Counted from the stretch's first letter, positions 18,231 to 28,219 are shown. The stretch: 64,000 nucleotides of DNA from Paramoeba atlantica (GCA_977017575.1 CDRNVI010000039.1:682001-746000); one strand, 5' to 3'. The notes: generated by a model from the letters alone, not told the origin. Numbers and translations: made by a program.

Positions 18231-19964
18231 TTACGCATTGGATAAGGCAGAGCGAATTCTTTCCGTTTCTTTCAAGTATTCCGAAGCCTTCGATATCTTT
18301 ATGTTTTGCTCTGCTGTTCGGTTTTCTAAAGGTTCCGATTTTAGTTGTTCAATCTGACGCAACTTTTTTTCTAAGCCGCGTAAACGCTTAGAGAGATCCT
18401 GCGCATCCGAATCCGACAGCACTGGCGTCACTGGACTCTTCAATGACATAGGCTTCTCGCTTGATTCATGACCCCTGCCATTTTCACTACCCGGTAGTTT
18501 TACCTCACGCGCTATCATCGCTCCAGGGGTACCCGCGTGACGAGTATGGTTTTCTTTTCTAAATGCTGGCACGCCACAAATCTCGCTTTGGACATCCGAT
18601 CGCGAACGCTGCAGCAACAAGGATGCCGTCACGCTCTTATTCTTGGGAACAAAAACACCACTTTTTGAGGGATTCGTATTGAAGGGAATATACACAAACT
18701 CTGGAGTAAAGGATGGCAGCGAGGGATTCGGAAGCCACCGAGCCTCCCACAGGCATTCAAACCCTACTGAGTGTATTTTATCCCCATTGTGGGAATAAAT
18801 CACAATCCGGTTCTCCACACGGGAGCGCTCTTGCACCACACTGCATAGAATGTACCGAGAGCACGGGGACCACTCGAATTGACTGCATTTCATTGAAAAC
18901 GAGCCCAAGTGTCCGGCGCTTTTGCTGGAATCCCCGAGAGCATGCCGGTCCCAAATCGAAAACTGTCCTTGGAGAGCGCCAATGCCACCGAGCGCTACCA
19001 TCCGTCCACTGGGGGTCCACCGCACCTGGTTTCGAGGAGCGACCGGAAAACGAAACAAGACAATCCCAGTGCTATCCAGCACGACGCACTCATTGTTTGG
19101 CATTTTTCCGTAGAGCACAACAAGCTCGACCTTGTGGGGGTGCCACGCAAAATCATGGACATACTCGTCCAGGTTTATTACGAGTTTCATGGATTTCTTC
19201 GTGGCACTGGCCAGGCGCAGTGCGCTTGTTCCGTAATAGCTATTCCCGGTGCTATCTCGCGATGTGGTGGAATGAATAAGAAACGTATCCTGGTCGACAG
19301 CATAGACAATTTTCCCATCCTCGACATCCGGTATTCTGCGAGTGAAAATAGATTTTCGTGGGTCGCACAACGAGAACGTAAACAACGTCCCTTTCTCACT
19401 CACATAGCTTGTCGTAAGAACCGTAAGAAACCTATCCGATAAACCAACAAGATAGGTTTGCTTCTCAGTGAGCGAGAATGGAAATTGCTCCTCCGAGCTC
19501 ATCTCCGAAGGATCGTCAAAGGATCTAAAAAGGCTTATACGACTCCTTCCTAAAGTAAGGCAGTGCGTCTCATCCGACGTCCACAGGAAAGTCGGCCATC
19601 GAAAACTCCCGAGGCTTGCTACGCAGTGTCCAGCTTTTACCCCCCATACGACTGTATTCTCATTGTTGAGATGAGTGGACTGTCCATGCAGATAGGTTCC
19701 GAGCGGTGAGAGCATGGCGTTGCTAAGTTTATCTTTTTTGACCTGGAGAACGAATTCACCAGAGGAATTCCAGACGTTCGCATACATGTATTTTGCAGTA
19801 TGTGCAATACCAAAGAGTCGACCATCTGCACAGAATGTGATGGGTGTTTCAACAAAGTCATTACGCTCACTCAAGATTTTACTTTCAACAAGTCCATCCG
19901 GTGAAATAGATGAAAGGACTAATCCATTGTCCGCCTTCGAAACGAATTGCTCAGAACTTGGCAT
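18231..19964 (-). CDS. EIF2A: Eukaryotic translation initiation factor 2A (WD-type)
   Basis: A 577-residue protein with the eIF2A beta-propeller. The most diagnostic stretch is VHDFAWHPHKVELVVLYGKM, followed by VLFRFPVAPRNQVRWTPSGR, LGGIGALQGQFSIWD, FEWSPCSRYILCSVVQ and WEARWLP. The C-terminal 100 residues are charged and end in a helix (SKRLRGLEKKLRQIEQLKSE), as in other eIF2A proteins, where it contacts tRNA or mRNA. eIF2A delivers Met-tRNA in a GTP-independent way in other eukaryotes; its role here is inferred. The ATG at 19964 gives the expected length. Confidence 0.92.
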   Translation of the reverse strand: MPSSEQFVSKADNGLVLSSISPDGLVESKILSERNDFVETPITFCADGRLFGIAHTAKYMYANVWNSSGEFVLQVKKDKLSNAMLSPLGTYLHGQSTHLNNENTVVWGVKAGHCVASLGSFRWPTFLWTSDETHCLTLGRSRISLFRSFDDPSEMSSEEQFPFSLTEKQTYLVGLSDRFLTVLTTSYVSEKGTLFTFSLCDPRKSIFTRRIPDVEDGKIVYAVDQDTFLIHSTTSRDSTGNSYYGTSALRLASATKKSMKLVINLDEYVHDFAWHPHKVELVVLYGKMPNNECVVLDSTGIVLFRFPVAPRNQVRWTPSGRMVALGGIGALQGQFSIWDRHALGDSSKSAGHLGSFSMKCSQFEWSPCSRYILCSVVQERSRVENRIVIYSHNGDKIHSVGFECLWEARWLPNPSLPSFTPEFVYIPFNTNPSKSGVFVPKNKSVTASLLLQRSRSDVQSEICGVPAFRKENHTRHAGTPGAMIAREVKLPGSENGRGHESSEKPMSLKSPVTPVLSDSDAQDLSKRLRGLEKKLRQIEQLKSEPLENRTAEQNIKISKASEYLKETERIRSALSNA

Positions 19965-20265
19965 AATGGAGAGTAGTGTTACCTATTTCTATATGATTAT
20001 TTTTTAGATTGCAACAAAACCAAGAAAATCTAAGAACGACCTAATAGCGTGTTTAAGATTCTTGTTCAAGTTCTCCCATATGTCTTCAGGTGAACACATA
20101 CGACGTAAGGAATCCCATTAGTACATTCATAAGTATAGATTTTCTAAATTAACTCTTCAATGTCATGATCTACAAGTATCATCACTACAGAGAGAATCGT
20201 TGCTGGGGACAAAACTTGGAAATTATGACTACCGTATAGAGATCATAGGGGTTGAAACTCGGACA

Positions 20266-21270
20266 TCAGTCCTCTGCATTAGGTGCCAAGTAGAACGTTA
20301 ACGTACTCCCGTTTTCTGTTTTATACTGCAATACACATGGCGTATCTCTTTTAAGCTGAATCACAACTTTTTTAGCACACTTATGCGCCTTAGAGAAAGA
20401 GCTCATAAACCGTAAGGCGAACCGCAATTCCACTGGTTGTATTATCTCGATCCCGATATCATCCGATGGAAAAGGAATTTCATCTTCACCATTCTCATGT
20501 TCCCTCTTTATCTCCTGCTCCCTCTTTATTTCCAGTTCGTTCTTTATTTCCGTTTCTTTCTTTATCTCCTGTTTTACGATGCTGAATTCTCTGGAATGTG
20601 GAGCTATGGCTTGAGCAACGAGTCTTAGTCGGCCACATCCGTGATCTCCATTGCCTCCAAATTCGATGTAAGGCCCTGCACATGAAATTTCATCAAGGAA
20701 TCCATTTTGAGTTTTTCCATGTGTGCTTTCCAAGTTTGTTTCAACGATTTCATCATCTTCAACGTGCTGATCAATTTTTATGTGTATTGTATCTCCGAAC
20801 TGTCGTAAATCTTGACAGTACCGAAGCAGTAGTGTACTCGGCATCACCACCCGAGTGCTGTAACCAAGACTTGGAGTATCCGCAATATCAGGTGTCAGTG
20901 TGCGCAACAATATAAGGAAGACACTCAAACGGGAAACACTATGCTCAATCTCTACCTCGATGGATTCTGAGGCCGTCAACGCGTCGTATCGCAGGGTAAC
21001 GGAGAGCGTATCCCGTTCCACCCCTTTGAGCGCGGTACGAAGGTGAGCCATACTCAACCCAACGCACACATTTCTCTCGCATTGGAACTTCTCTATACGA
21101 TCCGCTGGGACTTTGAAGGATACCAACGCGACGTGCGAGGTGTCCATGCCTTGAAACACCAGCCCGCCAGGATCACCCACCAAGGCAGTTTCGGGAAAAA
21201 TATCCGTAATGCACTCAATCACACTCCTCACTTCGTACGCTGCTGCTCCGGAGAACGTGGCTTCCAGCAT
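20266..21270 (-). CDS. PCNA: PCNA sliding clamp with extra insertion
   Basis: A 334-residue PCNA, the ring that tethers DNA polymerases. Landmarks: LEATFSGAAAYEVRSVIECI, VFQGMDTSHVALVSF, FQCERNVCVGLSMAHLRTAL, the interdomain-side TPSLGYSTRVVMPSTLLLRYCQDL, YIEFGGNGDHG and the C-terminal ALRFMSSFSKAHKCAKKVVI, ending in TFYLAPNAED. Usual length is about 260; the excess comes mainly from an insertion in the second domain with repeating EIK(K/R)E/Q units (about residues 233-262). Trypanosomatid PCNAs also carry an inserted segment. Next on the same strand is eIF2A, about 300 bases away. Confidence 0.95.
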   Translation of the reverse strand: MLEATFSGAAAYEVRSVIECITDIFPETALVGDPGGLVFQGMDTSHVALVSFKVPADRIEKFQCERNVCVGLSMAHLRTALKGVERDTLSVTLRYDALTASESIEVEIEHSVSRLSVFLILLRTLTPDIADTPSLGYSTRVVMPSTLLLRYCQDLRQFGDTIHIKIDQHVEDDEIVETNLESTHGKTQNGFLDEISCAGPYIEFGGNGDHGCGRLRLVAQAIAPHSREFSIVKQEIKKETEIKNELEIKREQEIKREHENGEDEIPFPSDDIGIEIIQPVELRFALRFMSSFSKAHKCAKKVVIQLKRDTPCVLQYKTENGSTLTFYLAPNAED

Positions 21271-21464
21271 ATGGGGGCGGATAGCAGTAAAAAAGCTTTT
21301 ATTATAACTTTTATGTGCAAAAAAAGTACTTGGCTAAGAAATAAGGAATTCACGTACCGCACGTAACATTCGGTACGAAAGTACATTGTACCCCTTTTGC
21401 ATATTTGAGTACAGTAGGTCGAGGTCGGTATACCGAGTATCTCGGGGAACAAAAGTCTGACGGA

Positions 21465-21893
21465 CTATGTTAGGGAATTTCTCTGCAAAAACTGAATATT
21501 GGAAAGTGCGGCATGCTGTTCGTCAAGTTGTCGCAAGGTGTAAAAAAGTTTTTTCGCGGATGAAAACGCAGATATGGAAGAGGACATTAATACACAGCCT
21601 ATACAAAGTGTCCAAGGATTCGTACAACGTAACACAGAAGAAGATAATTCTGGGACAAAACTAAACCGATATAGTACGCTTTTTGTTGGACTAGAAAAGG
21701 ACCATAGTCTCCTATATGCTGCGACCGACAATGATATACAGAATATGCCTCCTGCTAAGCCGATGCAACTACTTTTGTGTCCAGCCTCGGCATCCCTTAA
21801 TCCCATTTGAAACAGGTCATTGGCATACTTTAGTTCTTCGGTTAGACGACTTGGCTCCGTAAAAGTATTACGCTCATAATTCTCATATTGCAT
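21465..21893 (-). CDS. Hypothetical membrane protein
   Basis: A 142-residue frame from an ATG at 21893. The N-terminus is hydrophilic (NYERNTFTEPSRLTEELKYA), followed by probable transmembrane stretches (CIGLAGGIFCISLSVAAY; LCIGCVLMSSSISAFSS) and a polar C-terminus (LRQLDEQHAALSNIQFLQ). I recognise no family. It is on the same strand as, and just upstream of, PCNA, with 194 bases between them, consistent with a cluster gene. Confidence 0.5.
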   Translation of the reverse strand: MQYENYERNTFTEPSRLTEELKYANDLFQMGLRDAEAGHKSSCIGLAGGIFCISLSVAAYRRLWSFSSPTKSVLYRFSFVPELSSSVLRCTNPWTLCIGCVLMSSSISAFSSAKKLFYTLRQLDEQHAALSNIQFLQRNSLT

Positions 21894-22239
21894 ATCAAAT
21901 TAGATGTATAGATTCACGAAAAATGTGGAATCGGCAGTTTAGATTTAAGACCTAACTTGGATTTAGATTGTATTTATAAGACCCTTGTACATACTACATA
22001 CATTATACATGACATGTCATGTACTATACAGGGGGTGACACGAAATTATAAGAGGGGGTCAAAATTCGTATAAATTATCCAATTTTGGAAAGTAGCATCG
22101 CAGTCGAGAGCTCTCGCAGAGATACGTGTTACTTGATACTGCATTTCCCGCATTTTTAAAGTTTTAATTTTGGACAGAAAAATCCGTTTTTGGAGCTTGC
22201 AATTTTCTTTAGTCTCATCGATTTTTCCTATATTTTAGG

Positions 22240-22572
22240 TACTGTGACCCCCCCTTTGTACTTCGCCCATTTTGAGCAGTAACGAAGTATAAAGGCGGGG
22301 ATCTGAATATTTTCCCCGCTGTAAAAACAAGTGTAAAAAAAGGCCGCGCCGTTTCGCGGCGCGGCTCATCCAGTTTTCCTGTCTTTCCTTCTATATCACC
22401 TTCCATTTCTAGAAGGGAACACTTAGAACGTTCTTATTTTTTTTCTAAAAATTTTAGAAAAATTACGAAAATTTTAAAAAATAATTGTCTCCCCTTCGGG
22501 GGCACACGAAAAACGAGGTACTATAAAAAAAGGGGGAGTCTGACCAGCGAAGTATAAAGGGGGGTTACAGTA
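22240..22572. mobile_element. 333-bp MITE with three hairpins
   Basis: Left end TACTGTGACCCCCCCTTTGT and right end (reverse) TACTGTAACCCCCCTTTATA, both followed inward by ACTTCGC. TA is at both borders. Internal order: inverted partner of the TIR (AACGAAGTATAAAGGCGGGG), a GGGGA/TTCCCC stem, then a GC stem (GCGCCGTTTCGCGGCGC) and CTCATC. Confidence 0.8.
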
Positions 22573-22859
22573 TTTTCCTTCTATTCTTTTACTTTCCCGC
22601 CTCATTATCCCACAGAAACGGGATTACCGGTGTCGCACATTACAACGTAATTTAAATAAACAATGCTTTTATTAACAAAGCATAAATTAACAAAGTAATT
22701 AATTTTTACTGAAAATTGGTGAAAAATAACTAATAATTAATGTTTTTCTCAGGCCACGGTCCGGTATGGGATCTTTCGTGCAGACACCGTTGGAGACAAC
22801 ACCGGTCTCCTCAGAAGTTCGTCATTTAGTGGAAAATTACTCTACTAAAAAAAAATGAG

Positions 22860-23497
22860 ACAAGCTCTGTAAAACGCCGAAAAACGTGGAGTGAGGAAGT
22901 TCAAAGTTTCCAGAGTCTATGCAAGAGGCATAATTTGTCACAGGCCGTTCGCTCTTGGAATTTATCCCAGGAAAAGAAAATGAGTATGAACACCGCTTAC
23001 GTACTTCGTGGGCGCGATCCTATCGATCAGCGCGGAAGACCTCTGTTACTTACTGAATCTGAAAATGCAGAGTTATTGACAGCAATTAATTACTACAACG
23101 GCCAAAATCAATCTGTGGATACTCCGTTTGTCGCCAGTATTGCTAAAGGACTTCTTGACAAGACTCTGAAGTTTTAGAGGAGAACGGGGGCCCGTTTGTG
23201 GTAAGTGATTCATGGGATCGAAGCATGCAGATTCTTCATGCAAACAACTTTTCGTTCCGCGCTGCAACTTCCGACCGGCGTGTCACACCACCCGAAGTAA
23301 AGAAACAGGGTGAAATATTCTTTCGAGAATTGGAAAAGCATGCTCATGTTCGATGCGAACTCGTGTTTAACATGGACGAATTTTTTTGTCACCTTGATCA
23401 AAACAACCATAAATGGACTTGGGTGCGACCTAAAAAAGGCAAGCCAATTCAGATAGGGTCCTCACGCCTCGGCTTTACATGCAGAGTGATTTCATAA
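22860..23497 (+). pseudogene. Decayed pogo/Tigger-like (DDE_1) transposase
   Basis: The N-terminal half reads WSEEVQSFQSLCKRHNLSQA and DQRGRPLLLTESENAELLTA. After a frameshift near 23175 it continues ILHANNFSFRAATSDRRVTP and CELVFNMDEFFCHLDQNNHK. The order helix-turn-helix, RGRPxxLT, W-x-FL-type segment, then NMDE is that of pogo-type transposases (NMDE carries a catalytic Asp). It stops at 23497 before the last acidic residue. Confidence 0.6.
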
Positions 23498-23504
23498 AAA
23501 AAAG

Positions 23505-24353
23505 TGCCGGAGAAAAAGTCGGACAACGAGGGCGTCCGAAAAAGCGCGGCAATCAACGATGCCGCCTACTGAAACGTTTCAAAAAAACAAAAGGAGATAT
23601 TAGCGAATCAAACCTGTATTTGATGAAAGGTTGTTTTGTATGAAACAGGTATGTTTCGACAAGTGGACCTTTGCTTCATGTTTACCATAGCAAGCGGAAC
23701 ATGTTCTCGTCTTCTTTCGAACAAGTACACGAAAGCAGATGCTGTATTATCATTTTAATTACTCGTATTCTACGAAAGAAAGAACCTTGCAGCTATCTCT
23801 TAAAAGGCGCGAAGCTCGTGTCCACTTCAGTTCTTGTCTTTTAAGCGAAGATGCGGTTGTCCACAAGTCAATGTGGCCGAACTTAGTGTTTTCGGACGAG
23901 ACGTATTCTCAGGCAGGAGACACAGCACGAAAGAGTTGGCAAAGTCCTACGGACGGGGTCGCAATGAGTAAAACTCACCACCCCATTAGAGTGATGTTAT
24001 GGGGATCTATTGATAATGAAGGGAACATACTGTTTCATTTTCCCGAGTTTTATTCGCGTGACTCTATCCGTCGCCTGCTTCCGGCAAGAAAGCGAGAAGT
24101 TGTCCCTGATCAATTGAAACTTGGAAGTATTTATTACCGTAAAGAAATATTGGAGCCCAAGTGGCCTTACAGTTTAAATCACCAGAACGCCATACCCCCC
24201 CATTTGAACCACTGGGTTCCATTGGGGAGTATTCATTTTAGGCCCCGGTCCGGTTGGACGCCCGGTGCGCGAGCGCAACCCCGAATACTTCTTGCCCAAA
24301 TTGAAAAAAGAATTGCATCACCAGAAAATGTTACAAAAAAGGGCTGTACGTAA
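23505..24353 (+). pseudogene. Decayed Tc1/mariner-type transposase
   Basis: Begins with a GRP motif (VGQRGRPKKRGNQR). After stops it continues at 23739 with ARVHFSSCLLSEDAVVHKSM, WPNLVFSDETYS and HHPIRVMLWGSIDNEGNILF. W-x-x-V-x-FSDE and VM-x-WG-x-I-x-x-x-G are core Tc1 motifs. The tail (QNAIPPHLNHW) probably corresponds to the QDNAPxH block. Several stops and shifts make it inactive. Confidence 0.75.
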
Positions 24354-24989
24354 TGGGCTAAAGTGCTTTATGCTAAAATCGCGTCTTTCTGATATTGATT
24401 GTGTTTTCTTGATTCTAATTTCGATCTATTTTGATGGTTTTGGCTAGTCTTTATTTTTACGCTTTTCAAGAGTTTCAGTTTGTTGGGCTTAACGAATCTT
24501 GTAAACCCCATTTTTCATTTACAGTGATACTTGTGTTGGGCATCCTCTTGTTTGACACCTTTATTTATGGAGCGTAGTTTATTTCACTGGGCTGAACAAA
24601 GTTACATATCGAGATTCCGCGTAAAAAAATCTCACAAAACATTTTCTTACATACTAGAAACTAAAATTAACAATGCTTATTTAACAAAGCATAAATTAAC
24701 AAAGTAATTAATGTTTTCAAGCGAACTTTGTTAATAAATGTTATTGTTAGAAAATGCGTTACTGGTATTCCAATAACAAGGGTGCACAGCACCGTGATCG
24801 GCATTGTTACAGTGCTCGAGGACAGCTTAAAGTCACTCACCGCATACTTTTAGTAAGGAAGTATGAAGAAAACATTTGTGGGATAAATTATCAATTATCA
24901 TAATTGATGCCCACAAAAGCTCAGTATGCCCCGCAAATCGGTCAGAGTTGCCTTACCTGGGTAAGAGTGAGCTGACATTTCGAGGGCAG
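24354..24989. other. No gene seen
   Basis: AT-rich DNA after the transposase remnant, including the second direct repeat. No recognisable coding or RNA feature. Confidence 0.5.
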
Positions 24990-25215
24990 AAGAGGAAACT
25001 CCAGCGCGTATCGGGCTCGACAAGTCCACGGGGGGTCCCGGGGGTGGGGGTCCAGGGGGGGCATACATGTACGTCGCGAAATGTTTTTTTCAATTTTTTT
25101 GCTTTTTAAAATCGAGCGCTGGGAAGTGGTAGAGTATGCCGCGGCGATAATTTTCCACCCCTCCCACCACCTGGGGGTGACCCCCCCCCGGTACGCGCAG
25201 GAGGGGTCCGGCAAG
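24990..25215. repeat. G-run repeat, copy 1
   Basis: Contains GGGGTCCAGGGGGGGCATAC and, about 100 bases on, CACCTGGGGGTGACCCCCC and GGGTCCGGCAAG. The same block recurs at 27060-27320 and 28340-28770. Confidence 0.7.
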
Positions 25216-25247
25216 CACACCAACGCACATGTGGAACCGGCTCTTTC

Positions 25248-25640
25248 ATGCGTTCAGGGCCGGACATAGTAATCCATTGGCCAGCTGGTGATATACATGT
25301 ATACTATGACTTCACTGTAATTCACAAAATGTCGTCCTCAAATCTAGGTAAAACGGGGATGCGCCTTATGAAGGATGCAATCAGTCGTAAAACGAAAGCC
25401 TACGTCAACACAGGCTTGATCTCACAAGAACAATTCGTATGCATTCCTGCTTTCGGGTGGAGCCCTCCACAACAACACGAAGCTCCTCCTCAAGTCTCTT
25501 GTCGATGTATGCAGATTGAGACGAGAGGAAGTTGTCCAGGATTTCGCCCTACAGCTACAGGAATTGAACGGCGTGGTAATGTTCTCCCAGCTGCGGAAGT
25601 ATCTCGGCGCACGAGTGGGTGAGATCGGTGAGTTTTAGAT
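25248..25640 (+). pseudogene. Retroelement endonuclease fragment, family 2
   Basis: RSGPDIVIHWPAGDI, then YYDFTVIHK, matches the RSGPDIVIYWATGEI / YYDLTVIHE block of the element at 60676-61539. The PD and the following D-x-T strand are the presumed restriction-like endonuclease core. After a one-base shift near 25450 the match continues as GGALHNNTKLLLKSLVDVC and QLQELNGVVMFSQLRKYLG to a stop. It is 5'-truncated and shifted, hence dead. Confidence 0.75.
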
Positions 25641-25951
25641 AAGCGTTTTTTATCAGGATACAAGTTCGAAAATTCCGAAATTTTTGGGGTGACCCCCCAA
25701 AACAAAATTGACCGAAAAAAAAGTGAAAACAAGATTTTTCCGAAATCGATTCCTAAAACGTATTTTGAGAGTTTGAGACCTCAGCTACCATTCTACGACG
25801 TTTTTTTCGTCAGATTCGCCTCCTATCCCTACTGGTAAGGCATCAAAAACGGCTTGAAACGTGGGGTAAAATTTCGCAATTGTCGCAAAAAAATCGATCT
25901 TTTTCACCCAAAGAATAGATTCTTCATGATGTTTTGGTGATTGTTCTTTTT

Positions 25952-26050
25952 TAGTCGCTTTGTTAAACGCGGAGGTAGTTTTCAACGCTAAGCGCGCACC
26001 ATGAATGGCTTCTATGTTGAAAACAACCACCGCGTTTAACGAAGCGACTA
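25952..26050. mobile_element. 99-bp fold-back element, copy 1
   Basis: Arms TTAGTCGCTTTGTTAAACGC and, in reverse, TAGTCGCTTCGTTAAACGCG continue to GTTTTCAAC, giving an arm of about 37 bp and a loop of about 25 bp. Related copies lie at 27762 and 28413; a half copy is at 30679. Confidence 0.8.
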
Positions 26051-26252
26051 TTATTAATGGCAGGAGTATACAAATTATAAACATGCAGATGAAGCGGAGT
26101 TTGTGGTAATAATTTTACAGTTGGAGTCTGCAGTAGTAAAACTCTAGTTGTTACCTTTAGCATGATCTACAAATCTCTATAATGGCCTTTCAACTTTGAG
26201 CACAATAGAATTGCGAGCACGCCTATTTTCCAAGAGGACCAATTAGTCGTAC

Positions 26253-26639
26253 TTACAATGGACATTCAGGATGTGGTATTCTCATTTCCTTTGGAATTTC
26301 CTCTTCAATTTCTTTCAGCAAAGCTGCAAACTCGTGGTGGGGCAGCCTAAACCTCCAATATTCCCTATGAATCATGAACTGAGCTTGCGTGTAGGCTGAC
26401 TTTCCCTTTGCACAAATAGCAGATATCCATCTATCAGGCATCCAAATCAGAAATATTGCAGTTAAACATGCATAGGGGACCCATTTTCTCATGAAAAGCG
26501 GAGGCTTGCTGCACATTTTATTTCTTGAAAGCGCACTGTGCATGCGCAGTTCCGCTTCAAGCTCATGGGTTATTGAATCCACACTGTGTCGTACATCGCA
26601 TTCTCTTTTTCGGTTTGACTTTGTGAAAGCAACTACCAT
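26253..26639 (-). CDS. Hypothetical single-pass membrane protein
   Basis: A 128-residue frame from an ATG at 26639. The start is basic (TKSNRKRECD), a helix follows (HELEAELRMHSALSRNK), then a transmembrane segment (WVPYACLTAIFLIWM) and a polar C-terminus rich in Glu and Pro (LLKEIEEEIPKEMRIPHPEC). I recognise no family. It is uninterrupted, on the same strand as the housekeeping cluster, and not repeated in the window, so it may be a host gene stranded among transposons. Confidence 0.45.
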   Translation of the reverse strand: MVVAFTKSNRKRECDVRHSVDSITHELEAELRMHSALSRNKMCSKPPLFMRKWVPYACLTAIFLIWMPDRWISAICAKGKSAYTQAQFMIHREYWRFRLPHHEFAALLKEIEEEIPKEMRIPHPECPL

Positions 26640-26755
26640 ACCAACGAAAAGTCTAAAAACTGTAGTGACAAACTCCAAAAAGTATCTCTAAGTTCTAAAA
26701 ACGCTAAAAGGGGTATCTAAAAAAAGACTCTTGTGTAACTTCTGCTGCTTAGTAT

Positions 26756-26929
26756 TACTATCCCCCCCCCCTATCCTAGCGTTGCCTGGTTTTGGGAAAA
26801 AGCAACGCTAGGAGGGGGGGTCAAAAAAAATCGCCACTTCGCCGCAAGAGAGTCTTGAAGAGACAGTCTAAAAAACAACGCTAATGAGGGGGGGTACTGA
26901 GGCAACGCTAGGCTAGGGCGGGTATAGTA
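26756..26929. mobile_element. 174-bp MITE
   Basis: Ends TACTATCCCCCCCCCTATCC and (reverse) TACTATACCCGCCCTAGCCT, both followed by TAGCGTTGCC. TA at both borders. Inside, the AGCAACGCTAGGAGGGGGGG string is the inverted partner of the left end, so the left part also folds on itself. Confidence 0.75.
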
Positions 26930-26934
26930 CTAGT

Positions 26935-27700
26935 AAAATTAATTGCGGTGGTTGTAAAACTACCGCTCTACACTCGATTATTGATAAAAAAGTGAACAAA
27001 AACAGTGAAAATATAAAGAGGAACACAGTAATATAATAGAAGAAAAAAATATAAAAGGGGGCTCCGGTGGTCCAAAACTGAAAATTTTTTTTGAAAAAAA
27101 TGGGGGGTCCATGGGGGGGGTCCATGGGGGGGGTCCAGGGGGGGGGTCCAGGGGGGGGGTCCAGGGGGGGGGGGGCATGGTCGAGCAAATTTTTTCGAAA
27201 AAATTAGTTTTCGAAAAAAAACCGCAGAAAGGGTAGCCGGGGTCTTGGCGCGCATTTTCCACCCCCCTACCCGGGGTTGACCCCCCCGCGTATCCGCAGG
27301 ACGGGTCCGCCAAGTTCGGAATTTTTCGGAAAAAATTTTTTGAAAAAAATTTCAACTTGGCGAAAAAAATGACAAAAAAAATATTTTTCCAAAATCGTTT
27401 CCCCTATTGTATTTTGATAGTTTGGGACCTACACTAGCTTTCTACGCAGTTGTTTTCGCAAGGTATCACTTCTTCGAACTGTGGTGCGCCCCTCAAAATG
27501 ACCCATTTTTGACTAAAAAAGGTGAAAAAGTATTTTTCGGACCCAAAGGGGCATTTTTGTGTCGAAAGAATGGTATGGTTGGAGTCGCATTCTCTACCCA
27601 ATACGTTCGGTAGGCTTTCATTCATGCCTGCGAGTGATTTCCCACGCGCAAATGTCGGATTTAGTGCTCTGAGAGCAAAAATATGCGAAAATGACCCCAT
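26935..27700. repeat. G-run repeat, copy 2
   Basis: Order: ACCGCTCTACACTCGATTAT with downstream AAAGTGAACAAAAACAGTG; a GGGGGGTCCA run repeated about six times at 27100-27170; TACCCGGGGTTGACCCCCCC; AGTTCGGAATTTTTCGG; and a tail (27380-27690) with GACCCATTTTTGACTAAAAA. The same order is seen at 28220-29100. Open frames across it are proline-rich artefacts. Confidence 0.7.
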
Positions 27701-27761
27701 TTGTACCCGAAATTCGGCTATTTTTGGCTATAATCTTTCCGTTTTCCCGGCTAAATTTTCT

Positions 27762-27868
27762 TTTTTAGGCTCTTCGTTAAACGCGGCGGTAGTTTTCAAC
27801 GCGAAGCGCGCAGCACGAGTGACTTCTAAGTTGAAAGCAACCACCGCGTTTAACGAAGAGCCTAAAAA
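27762..27868. mobile_element. 107-bp fold-back element, copy 2
   Basis: Arms TTTTTAGGCTCTTCGTTAAA and its reverse complement bound the unit; inside, GCGG(C)GGTAGTTTTCAAC pairs with GTTGAAAGCAACCACCGC. Adjacent bases AAATTTTCTT are shared with copies 3 and 4. Confidence 0.85.
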
Positions 27869-27979
27869 AGAATTTGAAAAATTATAATACTATAAGCGAC
27901 TTTCGTAGACTAAAAGTTAGTACTAGAAATTTGCACATTTTATGAAAGCTGCGCATCTTAAAAATATGATAATAGTCTT

Positions 27980-28046
27980 ATTGGTGCGGAGGGGTTGTAC
28001 AAGCAACCCCCAGTTGTACCAGCAAACCCCTCCGCACCAATAAGGC
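27980..28046. repeat. Near-perfect palindrome
   Basis: CTTATTGGTGCGGAGGGGTT pairs with AACCCCTCCGCACCAATAAG, leaving a loop of about 28 bases that itself contains GTTGTAC repeats. It may be a tiny fold-back element. Confidence 0.75.
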
Positions 28047-28219
28047 ACCCACCAGCCAAGCATCCTTTTCAGCCAAGTGTCCGTTCGGGCTGTTTTTTGT
28101 TATATTTTTCAGATCTCAACACAAAGACTTTGCGCGTGAAGAAATGAGACAAAAAGAAACGAATACGTACATTTTAGAGAGAGATTACCATTTTGTCAGT
28201 TTTTCTCCGCTACTCGCCA

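Larger units (their letters stand above)
22661..24712. repeat. Direct repeats flanking a transposase graveyard
   Basis: A segment of about 45 bp containing AACAAAGCATAAATTAACAA lies at 22661-22703 and again, same orientation, at 24671-24712. Between them are two unrelated decayed transposases. The pair could be long direct ends of one element or two copies of a small repeat. Confidence 0.6.

Noticed and set aside
26913-27355. Proline-rich minus-strand ORFs
   Set aside because: They come from the GGGGGGTCCA repeats and are not proteins of any known type.
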